The notes under the pieces are model-generated. The model was not told where the DNA came from, searched no databases, and saw only the letters and a program-made list of their open reading frames with translations. From Deltaproteobacteria bacterium (GTDB taxonomy: Bacteria > Myxococcota_A > Polyangia > Polyangiales > Ga0077539), in contig JAUXYJ010000034.1 of assembly GCA_030694465.1 (NCBI GenBank), forward strand, positions 44,387-108,386: a stretch of 64,000 bases of DNA, in the 5' to 3' direction. Below, in pieces: positions 38,856 to 47,291 of this stretch. Position 1 is the stretch's first letter, and each line of letters opens with the position of its first letter. The translations under genes and the position numbers were made by a program.

Positions 38856-40184
38856 ATGGACCGACGAAATTTTGTCTCGATGGGCGCGCTCGTGACTGGC
38901 GCTGCGGCGATTTTGCGAGGCACAAAGGCCAGCGGACAAGCACAACCGCGAGCGAATTTGCAGGGTCAAACGCCCTCTGTGCGCGCGCGTGAGATCTTGC
39001 CTGGTCAGCCCGCGGTGGTCACTCCCAACGGGGTCACGCTGCCCTGGCGGATCATCGATGGCGTCAAGGTCGCGCACATGGTGGCCGAAGAGTTTGAGCA
39101 CGAGTTTGCGCCGGGGCTGCGCGCGCGCGTGTGGGGCTACAACGGTCACACGCCGGGCCCAACGATCGAGGCCATCGAGGGCGATCGCCTACGGATTTAT
39201 GTGACCAATCACCTGCCAGAGTTCACCACGGTGCACTGGCACGGGCTGATTTTGGCGTGTGGGCAAGACGGGGTCTCGGGCTTGACCCAGCGGCCGATCC
39301 CGCCGGGCGAGACGTACGTGTACGAGTTTGATCTGCGCTACCCGGGCACGTACATGTACCACCCGCACTATGACGAAATGACGCAAATTGCCATGGGAAT
39401 GCACGGGATGTTCATCGTGCACCCGAGGCGATTGCGTGGTCCACGGGTGGACCGAGACTTCGTCTTGATGACCCACGAGTGGAAGATCGACGCCGGCGCG
39501 CGCAGGCCCAACCCCAACGCGATGGCCGACTTCAACGTGCTGACGTTTAACAGCAAGTCGTTTCCGGCGACGTCGCCGCTTGTGGTCGGTCGCGGCGAGC
39601 GTGTGCGCATCCGCTTGGGAAATCTCAGCCCCATGGACCACCATCCCATTCACATTCACGGCGTAAACTTTAAGCTCACCGCGACCGATGGCGGCTACGT
39701 GCCCGAGAGCGCACAACATCCCGAGACCACACAGCTCGTGCAGACCGGCAGCGCCAAGGTCATCGAGATGGTCTTCGAAGAGTCCGGCGATTGGGCCATG
39801 CACTGCCACATGACCCACCACGGCATGATGCAAATGGGACACAACGCGCCCAACACCGTGGGCGCTCGTACGGGCACGCTCGATCGACGAATGTCTAGGG
39901 TCATGCCTGACTTTATGACCATGGGCGCGACAGGGATGGGCGGCATGGGAGAGATGCCCATGCCTGTGCCCGCTAACTCGTTGCCCATGCGCGGCGGCCC
40001 AGGGCGCTATCACTACATCGACATGGGCGGGATGTTCACCGTGGTCAAAGTGCGCGACCGGGTGGATGGCACCGAGGCGCAAGCGCAGGGGTGGTACGAG
40101 TTTCCGGAGGGGACCGTGTCGGGGCCCGCAGACCCCGCGCGCATGGCCGCAGATGGCGTCACCGTGCCCACGCGCGGGCGGTGA
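38856..40184 (+). CDS. Tat-exported multicopper oxidase
   Basis: Three cupredoxin domains, 442 aa. N-terminus DRRNFVSMGALVTGAAAIL is a twin-arginine signal. All copper-site motifs are present: HWHGLI, HPHYDE, HHPIHIHGVNF and HCHMTHHGMMQM, the last giving the HCHxxxHxxxxM type-1/type-3 site. The Met/Gly-rich C-terminal loop (GGMGEMPMP) resembles copper-binding CueO/CopA segments. Probably oxidises Cu(I) or phenolics in the periplasm. Third gene of a tightly packed operon with the lipoprotein and TolC-like protein. Confidence 0.92.
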   Translation: MDRRNFVSMGALVTGAAAILRGTKASGQAQPRANLQGQTPSVRAREILPGQPAVVTPNGVTLPWRIIDGVKVAHMVAEEFEHEFAPGLRARVWGYNGHTPGPTIEAIEGDRLRIYVTNHLPEFTTVHWHGLILACGQDGVSGLTQRPIPPGETYVYEFDLRYPGTYMYHPHYDEMTQIAMGMHGMFIVHPRRLRGPRVDRDFVLMTHEWKIDAGARRPNPNAMADFNVLTFNSKSFPATSPLVVGRGERVRIRLGNLSPMDHHPIHIHGVNFKLTATDGGYVPESAQHPETTQLVQTGSAKVIEMVFEESGDWAMHCHMTHHGMMQMGHNAPNTVGARTGTLDRRMSRVMPDFMTMGATGMGGMGEMPMPVPANSLPMRGGPGRYHYIDMGGMFTVVKVRDRVDGTEAQAQGWYEFPEGTVSGPADPARMAADGVTVPTRGR

Positions 40185-40236
40185 AATCCCAGGCAGAGTG
40201 AGTGGTGTCACTGTCCCTCAACCCCTTGCGCACCCC

Positions 40237-40256
40237 ACCCGGCGACGTCGCCGGGT
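40237..40256. terminator. 20-base perfect palindrome after multicopper oxidase
   Basis: ACCCGGCGAC followed by its exact complement; 9-10 bp stem with almost no loop, between convergent genes. No T-run follows, so a terminator is likely but a protein-binding site cannot be excluded. Confidence 0.4.
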
Positions 40257-40290
40257 ACCCTCTGTGCACTCTCCCCGCAGCCCCCATGGC

Positions 40291-41505
40291 TCAGCTCGTG
40301 GTCGCCTGCTCGCGGGTCACATCGGCGCTCTTAGCACGCCGCCGTCGCACGCGTTTGACCACTAAAAACACAGTGCCAAACAGCACCAACGCGCCCGCCA
40401 AGAAGAACAGCGGGACCACGATCTCGCGGTACTGCCCCAGGCCCAAGCGATCGATCGAGAGCGAGTTTCCGATGCGCGCACGTAGCCAACCGCGCAGGCC
40501 CGTGCCCTCGCCCGCTTCGACATCCACCGCGTGTGAGCGGTTGCGCAGCGCCGCTGCGACCACCGCGTCCGGTGTGGCCTGCTCAATGCGCCGTGGGGCC
40601 ATCGCGACCGCGCCATCGGTGCCGCCGTCGGCACTGGCCGTAGTCGCTGCGACCGCGCTCGGTGCGGGCGCCATCACGCCGATGTGGTTGACCACCTCGC
40701 GCTCCCAGCCGCGCGACGGGCGGTTGACCACGCCGCCCTCGTTGGTCACGACCATCGTGGTCGAGCCGCCGCCGTCGAGATTAATCCCGCGGTAAACACC
40801 CAGCTCAATGAGCAATTCGGCCATCTCGTAGAGCGTCCCACCGTGGCTCGTCGCGCGGCGTCCGTCTACGGTGACCAGCACGACGCGGTGGCCGTCTTCG
40901 CTCACGCCCACGGCCGAGCGAGGCTCGCGGGTGTTGCGGTTCTCAAACTGGTGCAATTCGTCCGAGACGCGCGAGCGGTCGACGATGAGCGGTCGGCCCG
41001 AGACGCCATCGGTGATCCCGCGACGGGACGCTTCGACCACGTCGCTGGGCCGCGAGACCATGGCCGTGCGGTCTTGCAGATAGCCAAAGAAGCCAAAGTC
41101 CGCGTCGTCGCTGGACCACACCTGCCCGCCGCCCGCCGCGAGCCCCTGGGCGCCCTGTAGGCCGCCCCAGAAGCCACCGTTGATGGCAGCCGCGAGGTTC
41201 GCGCCGCGGGCGTAGGCGCTCGTGGCCTTCCAGCGCTCGCGCAGGGGCGTGCAACGGATTGAGACGCCCGGGACCGTGAGGTCAATCACCAGGGCGTGAA
41301 ACTCGGCCGGCGCAGGCGTCGTGCGGTGCAAATGCCGGATGCCGGGGTTAGGCTCGGTCCACACATCAAGCGCGAAGGCCGAACGCGAAATCCCTGCCGA
41401 AAGACAGACAAAAACCGCAGCCCACAGCGCAATGTGCGCTTTGAAGGTGAGCGATGCTGGGCGATGGCAGTGAGACTTCACAGAGAACCCTCGCGAGGTA
41501 GACAT
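40291..41505 (-). CDS. phosphodiester glycosidase (NAGPA-type) family membrane protein
   Basis: 404 aa: an N-terminal secretion signal (FKAHIALWAAVFVCLSAGIS), a catalytic domain of the NAGPA/phosphodiester glycosidase family (AAINGGFWGG, EPRSAVGVSEDGHRVVLVTVDGR, GINLDGGGSTTMVV) and a C-terminal transmembrane helix followed by Arg-rich sequence (FFLAGALVLFGTVFLVVKRVRRRR). This family cleaves sugar phosphodiester links, such as GlcNAc-1-phosphodiester caps. ATG 41505 is preferred over TTG 41514. Divergent from the FAM20C-like kinase gene. Confidence 0.88.
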   Translation of the reverse strand: MSTSRGFSVKSHCHRPASLTFKAHIALWAAVFVCLSAGISRSAFALDVWTEPNPGIRHLHRTTPAPAEFHALVIDLTVPGVSIRCTPLRERWKATSAYARGANLAAAINGGFWGGLQGAQGLAAGGGQVWSSDDADFGFFGYLQDRTAMVSRPSDVVEASRRGITDGVSGRPLIVDRSRVSDELHQFENRNTREPRSAVGVSEDGHRVVLVTVDGRRATSHGGTLYEMAELLIELGVYRGINLDGGGSTTMVVTNEGGVVNRPSRGWEREVVNHIGVMAPAPSAVAATTASADGGTDGAVAMAPRRIEQATPDAVVAAALRNRSHAVDVEAGEGTGLRGWLRARIGNSLSIDRLGLGQYREIVVPLFFLAGALVLFGTVFLVVKRVRRRRAKSADVTREQATTS

Positions 41506-41609
41506 AGGCGACAAGGACCGTCACAGAGTTGCAGGGCCACACCGGAGTGTGGTCTCACCGCAGCCACGGACCGATGAATCGATCGAATGAGCCGCGTCGA
41601 GGTGCCACA

Positions 41610-42782
41610 GTGGGGATAGAGCGTCAACCAACAGACAAACGACGCCCGCGCGCCAGAGTCACACGTAGCGCGATGATCGCCATGGCGCTCATGCAATTGG
41701 GCTGTGAACGCACACGGGTTCCGCATTCGGCTGGGACTCACAACGCGGGGGTCCGCGCGATCCCTTCCGCAAATGCGCCCAGCGATGCCGGGGTAGACGC
41801 CGCGCAGGTGCCCGATGTGCACACCGTGATCGCCGCAGCGGACAGCGCGGCAGACGCAGCGACCGAGGCAGACAGCGCGTTGCCTAGAGAAATCGCAGGC
41901 GCAACGGGTGCTACGTCGTTCTTGTCCATCGACGAGCGCGTGATCCTTCGGCGCTTGTGCACTGGCGAAGTGACACGACTGCAGCGCAACACCGGCGGGA
42001 GCACGATCTCGTTTCGCGTGTGGTTTGCCGACGGTGGGCGCGGGCTGTTTAAGCCGCAGCAGAGCAACAGCGTCGCGAATTTTCGCGCAGAGATCGCGGC
42101 GTATCGCATGAGCCGCGCGCTGCAATTGCACCGTACGCCGCCCTCGTGTGGCCGCACGCTCCCGCGCGCGATGCTGCAACAGACGGCGGACCGATCGGGT
42201 GACCAAGCTTTCTCTGAGCGCGTCATGCGCGAGATCATTGGGCGCGGCGACGAGGTCCCCGGCGCGATGATCTACTGGGTCCCCGGCGGCCTCGAGAACG
42301 TCCCCGGCAGCGAACGCTACCCAGACCTGCTCGACACCGCACGCCCCCTCGCAGACACCGATCGCACCCTCGCCGAGAACCTCTCGACCCTGCTGCTCTT
42401 TGACTTTCTCAACGACAACATCGACCGATGGTCCGGCGGAAACATCCTTCGCCAGCGAACCACCCTGCAAAATCCCACGCCCATGATGCTCTTCATGGAC
42501 AACGGCGCCGCGTTTACCATCGGCCGAGACAACCTCGGCGCGCGCCCCACCGAGCAAGCCGCACGCCTCGCCCGCGTCACACGTGTGTCCCGCAGCTTTG
42601 TCGCTCGCCTACGGGCGCTCACCACCGAGTCGCTCGGTCGCGAGCTGCGCAGCGATCCCCTAGGCTCACCGGTGGGAGACAACGGCCTCGCGGCGATCCT
42701 TACGCGCCGCGATCGCGCCCTCGCGCACATCGACGCCACCGCACAATCGCGTGGAGAATCCCTCGTCTACGCGTTTGAATAA
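41610..42782 (+). CDS. FAM20C/HipA-fold-like secreted kinase, lipoprotein
   Basis: About 390 aa. A probable lipobox (AMIAMALMQLGC) suggests export. The catalytic part matches FAM20-type secretory kinases: ATP-binding Lys in GLFKPQQ (K148), the conserved FRAEIAAYRMSRAL helix, the catalytic LLLFDFLNDNIDR (D272 in N-x-DR) and metal-binding LFMDNGAAF (D297). These mirror the order in human Fam20C (FKP, EIAAF, GNxDRH, DHG). Predicted to phosphorylate proteins or glycans outside the cytoplasm. GTG start at 41610 has GAGG about 8 bases upstream; longer starts exist. Neighbours with phosphate-handling roles support the context. Confidence 0.72.
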   Translation: MGIERQPTDKRRPRARVTRSAMIAMALMQLGCERTRVPHSAGTHNAGVRAIPSANAPSDAGVDAAQVPDVHTVIAAADSAADAATEADSALPREIAGATGATSFLSIDERVILRRLCTGEVTRLQRNTGGSTISFRVWFADGGRGLFKPQQSNSVANFRAEIAAYRMSRALQLHRTPPSCGRTLPRAMLQQTADRSGDQAFSERVMREIIGRGDEVPGAMIYWVPGGLENVPGSERYPDLLDTARPLADTDRTLAENLSTLLLFDFLNDNIDRWSGGNILRQRTTLQNPTPMMLFMDNGAAFTIGRDNLGARPTEQAARLARVTRVSRSFVARLRALTTESLGRELRSDPLGSPVGDNGLAAILTRRDRALAHIDATAQSRGESLVYAFE

Positions 42783-42785
42783 GCG

Positions 42786-42804
42786 TTGTGAATAGTGTTC
42801 ACAA
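42786..42804. terminator. hairpin between convergent kinase and phosphatase genes
   Basis: TTGTGAA, 5-base loop, TTCACAA, within the 16-base gap and the 3' end of the PhoD gene. Resembles the helicase/flippase terminator at 33277 in sequence as well as position. Confidence 0.6.
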
Positions 42805-44217
42805 TTGCGCGGGATAGCGCTGCGCAAAGAGCGTCCGGCCCTCTTCGTTGATCATCTCGAGCGTGAGCACCGCGCGGTGCGGGTCCGCGACAAAGCGCAC
42901 CCAGTTGGTCTGGCTCGTCGCAAACTCGTACTGCGGTGGATAGAGCAAGCTCGCGAGCGGGCTGGGCAGCTGCCCACCAGGGCCCATGAGCACCTCACGC
43001 ATGCGCGCGTGAGGCCCCTCGCGCTCGACCTTGGCCACGCACCCTAGGTGAAAATCACCTGACAACCACCACACATTCTTCACGTTCTCACACGCAGCAA
43101 GCACGCGCTCGCGCTGCGCAGGGTAGCCCTGCCAACGGTCGGCTTCGGCCAGCGCGATGATCCCGCCAAAGCGCGTGATGGGCACGGTGTTCACGACAAA
43201 CTTCCATGTCGCCTGCGACCGCGCGAGACCCTCGATGAGCCAGTCACACTGCGCGGGCGAGAGGTACTCGGCCTGGGGCGTGAGCCTCGTGCTCGGTCGC
43301 CGCTCACCGCGTGAATCAAGAACGAAAATGTCCAGTGTTTTTCCCCACGAATAGCGCTGGTACAGGGGCCTGGGTTGTTGCCATCCGCCCTCCCACGGGT
43401 GGTGCTCAAAGAAAGCCCTGCGCGCGGCTTGCAACCTCGCAGGGTCTACCGTCTCGCCGTCCCAATCGTTGCTCACCTCGTGGTCGTCCCACGCGACGAT
43501 CATCGCGGTGCTCTCGTGCAGCGCGCGCAGCCCAATCCGCGCAAAGGTTTCTTGGTACACCGCACGGTATTGCTCGGCCGTCTGGGCCTCGTCTGCGTAC
43601 ACGTGATCGCCAGAAAACACGAAAAAATCCAGCTCATTGCACAACGCTGCGTAGCGCAACGCCAAGAACTCTCCGCCAAACTCCGACGACGTACACGAGC
43701 TCCCGCCAAAGGTCACCGTGTCGCGCGAGTCCGGTGACGGCGCCGTACGAAACCTCCCCGCGGGCCCCCGCGCGATCGCTCGCCCATCACGCACGTAGAC
43801 AAACACATACCGATGCCACGTGTTTGCGCGAAGCCCTGCGACCGCGTGGTGCACAAAGCCCGCTTCGTCTGGTCTGACCTCTCGCTCGTACACGACGCGG
43901 GGTTGGTCTCCGTCGATGGCCATCACGCGAATGGCGAGTGAAATTTCAGCTCTCTGTGTGGTCCATCGCGTCCAGCACATCACGCCCTCGTGCGTGAGCT
44001 CGCCAGCCATCACCCCCAACGCAAAGTCACTCTTGCAGCTCGCGAGGGTCATCACTTCGCGCTCTGCGGTAGTCAACGCGGGGCACGCCGCGGGCAAGCG
44101 AAGCACGCGCGGGCCCACGGTGTGACACCCCGCAGCGAGGGCTCCGAGGGCGCCGTGCGAGAGCACCCTGCGACGAGACCAACGCGCGCTGCTCACACCA
44201 CGCCGTCGCGAAGCCAC
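42799..44217 (-). CDS. PhoD-like alkaline phosphatase/phosphodiesterase
   Basis: 472 aa with a twin-arginine-like N-terminus (RWSRRRVLSHGALGALAAGC, which may also be lipidated) and the PhoD pattern: GGSSCTSSEFGG, FVFSGDHVYADEAQT, MIVAWDDHEVSNDWDG, and a metal-ligand WWLSGDFHLGC. Conserved Asp/His pairs for the two-metal site are present. Expected to hydrolyse phosphomonoesters or diesters at the cell surface. Its start overlaps the stop of the GMC gene by 25 bp, so both are probably one transcript. Confidence 0.9.
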   Translation of the reverse strand: MASRRRGVSSARWSRRRVLSHGALGALAAGCHTVGPRVLRLPAACPALTTAEREVMTLASCKSDFALGVMAGELTHEGVMCWTRWTTQRAEISLAIRVMAIDGDQPRVVYEREVRPDEAGFVHHAVAGLRANTWHRYVFVYVRDGRAIARGPAGRFRTAPSPDSRDTVTFGGSSCTSSEFGGEFLALRYAALCNELDFFVFSGDHVYADEAQTAEQYRAVYQETFARIGLRALHESTAMIVAWDDHEVSNDWDGETVDPARLQAARRAFFEHHPWEGGWQQPRPLYQRYSWGKTLDIFVLDSRGERRPSTRLTPQAEYLSPAQCDWLIEGLARSQATWKFVVNTVPITRFGGIIALAEADRWQGYPAQRERVLAACENVKNVWWLSGDFHLGCVAKVEREGPHARMREVLMGPGGQLPSPLASLLYPPQYEFATSQTNWVRFVADPHRAVLTLEMINEEGRTLFAQRYPAQL

Positions 44218-45740
44218 GCGCCCATGCGCTCACCGATCATGAGCGTCGGGAGGTGAATGTTTGCGCTCGTAATCGTCGGAAAAAGACTGGCATCTGCGAC
44301 GATGAGCTGCTCGGTCCCGCGCACGCGACCGTAGCCATCGGTGGCCGCTTCGAGGTCATCGTCCGAGCCCATCGGGACGCTGCCCGAGGGGTGATAGCCG
44401 CTGCCACACGCCGTGGGGAGGTACTCGTTGAGGTGCGTTCGATCGCGCATCTTGCGTGGGCGAGGATGCAAAAACATCGCGATCTGCTCGCGCATGGGCG
44501 AGGTCGACGCGAGCAAGTGCAAGAGCTCAAGGCCCTCGACCATGGCGTTGCGGTCCCACGAATCCGCGAGAAAATTCGCATCAATCGTGGGCAACGTGTG
44601 TGGGTCTGCGTCACGCAGCGTGATGCGCCCGGCGGTCCCGCGGGGCTTCTCGAGGGTCATCATCAGGCCCATCACCGGAGCCTCGATGCGAGGGGCCCAA
44701 AAGAAGTTTCCCGCTTGGATTTGCGCGTCGTTTGCAAAGTGTCCGCCGGTGGTCGAGTAGCGCAAACACGTCTGCATGAGCGTGTACTTGCTGTTCTCAA
44801 GCGAGCGGGGGATCACAAAGATCCCTGTGCCTGGGTGATCGAGCAAGCGCGCTCCGACGTGTGCATTTTCGCTCACCGTTGTGACCTTGAGCTTCTCGAG
44901 TGTGGCCTTGGGACCCACCCCTGATCGCCACAAGATGCAGGGGGTCATAATGGCCCCGCCGCAGAGCACGATCTTGTCCGCGTAGAGCGTCGAGACCACG
45001 TTGTCTCGCTCGACCTCGACGCCGACCGCGCGACGCTTGTCAAAGATCACGCGTCGGACCAGTGTATTTGCACGGATCGTGAGGTTCTCTCGTGCCCGAA
45101 CGTCTGCGGTGAGATAGCAGCGCGCTGCGCTCTGGCGCACGCCGTCGATCATGTTGAAGGGCATCTCGCCAAAGCCCGAAGCGACCGGCGCGTTGAGGTC
45201 CTCGCTGTACGAGAAGCCCAGGGCGCGCGAGGCATCGCAGAGTCCTGCCTGCCACGGAGACCATTGGTGGGATTTAAAGCGGCGGATGCGAATGGGGCCG
45301 TCGTCACCGTGCCACGGTGAGCGCACGTCAAGGTCGGTCTCGAGGCGCTTAAAAGCGGGCAGACACTCGTCGTAAGACCAGTGCGAGAGCCCCCGCGAGG
45401 CCCACTCGTCAAAGTCGGATTGTTGCCCCCGGAGGGCGATGCACGTGTTGACCGCGCTTGACCCGCCCACCACGCGTCCACGCGGAAACTCAAAGGGAAT
45501 CTGCTCGGGCGTAGGCTTCTCGCTCAGCCCCCAGTCGTGCGTAAGTTTCGCATTGCGCGTGCCATCCCGGAGCTCTCTTGGCGCGAGGTCTGCGTTGGGA
45601 TAATCAGGCCCTGCTTCGATCAAGAGCACGGTGTGATCACTGCGTTCGCTCAATCGTGCGGCGATAATGGCCCCGGCTGCGCCTGCGCCGACGATGATCG
45701 TGTGGACTCGTTGGGTGCTCTTCACGGTGGCGCGGAGCAT
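44193..45740 (-). CDS. GMC-family FAD-dependent oxidoreductase
   Basis: FAD-binding N-terminus IIVGAGAAGAIIAARLSE with VLLIEAGPDYPNADLA, the GMC signature FPRGRVVGGSSAVNTCIALRG, and the closing catalytic region with the paired residues in the final 60 residues (ANIHLPTLMIGERMGAWL). About 515 aa, typical of choline dehydrogenase/alcohol oxidase-like members. Substrate cannot be told. ATG 45740 is used; ATG 45755 is an equally possible start. First gene of a likely two-gene unit with PhoD. Confidence 0.9.
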   Translation of the reverse strand: MLRATVKSTQRVHTIIVGAGAAGAIIAARLSERSDHTVLLIEAGPDYPNADLAPRELRDGTRNAKLTHDWGLSEKPTPEQIPFEFPRGRVVGGSSAVNTCIALRGQQSDFDEWASRGLSHWSYDECLPAFKRLETDLDVRSPWHGDDGPIRIRRFKSHQWSPWQAGLCDASRALGFSYSEDLNAPVASGFGEMPFNMIDGVRQSAARCYLTADVRARENLTIRANTLVRRVIFDKRRAVGVEVERDNVVSTLYADKIVLCGGAIMTPCILWRSGVGPKATLEKLKVTTVSENAHVGARLLDHPGTGIFVIPRSLENSKYTLMQTCLRYSTTGGHFANDAQIQAGNFFWAPRIEAPVMGLMMTLEKPRGTAGRITLRDADPHTLPTIDANFLADSWDRNAMVEGLELLHLLASTSPMREQIAMFLHPRPRKMRDRTHLNEYLPTACGSGYHPSGSVPMGSDDDLEAATDGYGRVRGTEQLIVADASLFPTITSANIHLPTLMIGERMGAWLRDGVV

Positions 45741-45959
45741 AACCCGCGCGAGCATCCCGCGCAGTCGCCTCGCGTTGAGCGAATCTGGCGTTGTGAAGAT
45801 GCAATTGCGATCGCCACGGCTGTCGCACTTGTCTTAGTCTCTGCGCACTTTGGTCGTTGCGGGGCCGCCGTCGAGAACATCACGGCGCGCGTGGTCCCAC
45901 AACGAAATCACAAGACCGCGGCGTGTCAAAACGCAGCAGCAAACGGAGAGCGCACGACC

Positions 45960-46703
45960 ATGAGCGGCCATTCAAAATGGGCCACGATTAAGCACAAGAA
46001 GGCTGCGACCGACGCCAAGCGCGGACGGTCGTGGACGAAGGCGCTAAAAGAAGTGACGATTGCCTCGCGGCACGGAGGCGACCCCAGCGGCAACCCTCGG
46101 TTGCGCAAAGCGGTCGATGGGTGCAGGGCGCTCAATGTTCCGGCAGAGAACATCACGCGTGCGATCAAGCGCGGGACGGGCGAGCTCGAGGGGGTCTCGT
46201 ACGAAGAGCTGGTCTACGAGGGCGTAGGTCCCGCGGGAGTGCTCGTGCTCATCGATGTGGTCACGGACAACCGCAACCGCACCGCCGCAGAGCTCCGAAA
46301 GATCTTCGAAAAAGCAGGCGGAACCATGTCCGGCGGCTCTGCCTTGTGGGGCTTTGATCGCAAAGGCCAGGTGCGTCTTGAGCGCAGCGCGGCCACCGAA
46401 GAGCAGCTCTTTGAGATCGCTCTTGGCGCTGGCGGCGAAGACATCGCGGACGAGGGCGAAGAGTGGGTGATCACGTCGAGCGCCGAAGACGTCGAGGGCG
46501 TGCGCGAAGCACTTGAAGCTGCAAAAATCCAGGTAAAATCATCTGGCCTCGCGATGATCCCCAAGAACGTGATGACCCTCGGGCCCGACGACGCCCCGGT
46601 CGTGCTTCGCTTGGTGGACACGCTCGATGACCACGACGACGTGCAGAGCGTGTGGTCCGCGTTTGATCTCAGCGACGAAGCCCTGGCGAGCCTCGAAGAG
46701 TGA
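45960..46703 (+). CDS. yebC: YebC/TACO1-family protein
   Basis: 247 aa with the family's opening MSGHSKWATIKHKKAATDAKRG, then PSGNPRLRKAVDGCRALNVP and YEGVGPAGVLVLIDVVTDNRNRT, and the usual closing region. Members act as probable transcriptional regulators or in translation of proline-rich stretches; the exact role in this phylum is not shown. GGAG precedes ATG 45960 by about 10 bases. Its stop overlaps a FliO-like gene start by 4 bp. Confidence 0.95.
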   Translation: MSGHSKWATIKHKKAATDAKRGRSWTKALKEVTIASRHGGDPSGNPRLRKAVDGCRALNVPAENITRAIKRGTGELEGVSYEELVYEGVGPAGVLVLIDVVTDNRNRTAAELRKIFEKAGGTMSGGSALWGFDRKGQVRLERSAATEEQLFEIALGAGGEDIADEGEEWVITSSAEDVEGVREALEAAKIQVKSSGLAMIPKNVMTLGPDDAPVVLRLVDTLDDHDDVQSVWSAFDLSDEALASLEE

Positions 46704-47149
46704 CCCCAGCGCTGGGCTCGTTGCTGTGCCAAGCGCTCGCTCAGTCCGAGTCTCTAGGGCCTTCGGTGAGCGAAAATCCAGGCACGACGGCCTCCATCGT
46801 CCGTACGCTCCTGGGGCTCTTGCTCGTGTGCGTCGCGGCTTGGTGGGCCCTGCGTGCGGCCTCGCAGCGGGGGCTCTTGGGCCCGCGCGCGCTGGGTCAC
46901 CACGCGCGAGTGATCGAGCGCATCGCGCTGGATCCTCGGCGCAGCGTGGTGCTCTTGCAGGTGGCCAAACGCGTGCTTGTCGTGGGCGTGAGCGAGCAGG
47001 GGCTGCGCACACTCGCAGAGCTCTCGGCGGACGAACTCGCGCTCGAGAGCGAGCCCAAGAGCCCTGAAGAGCCAGCAAAAAAGCGCACATTTCGCGATGT
47101 CTTGCTGCAGCTCACCGCGCGCCCTGAGAGCCCTGACGACACGCCCTAG
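46700..47149 (+). CDS. FliO-like small membrane protein
   Basis: 149 aa: one transmembrane helix (TLLGLLLVCVAAWWALRAA) then a cytoplasmic domain with ARVIERIALDPRRSVVLLQVAKRVLVVGVSEQG. That fits the FliO pattern (a short basic strand, R-x-S-x-x-L-x-x-V, LLLGVT.QG). In flagellar export FliO assists FliP assembly, but no flagellar genes are near, so it may belong to a related secretion system or be a lone paralogue. GTG start overlaps yebC stop. Confidence 0.6.
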   Translation: MTPALGSLLCQALAQSESLGPSVSENPGTTASIVRTLLGLLLVCVAAWWALRAASQRGLLGPRALGHHARVIERIALDPRRSVVLLQVAKRVLVVGVSEQGLRTLAELSADELALESEPKSPEEPAKKRTFRDVLLQLTARPESPDDTP

Positions 47150-47291
47150 CTGCGTCCGAGCGTGCGTCGTGCCCACAGTGATCGTTGCAATCGACGGTGC
47201 CGACGTGTACCACGCTGGGCGCAGCCCGAGTGCCTCGGGAGTCAGTGTCCCGGGCGACTCATGCACCTCACGCAACCGCAGGAGTGATGTC

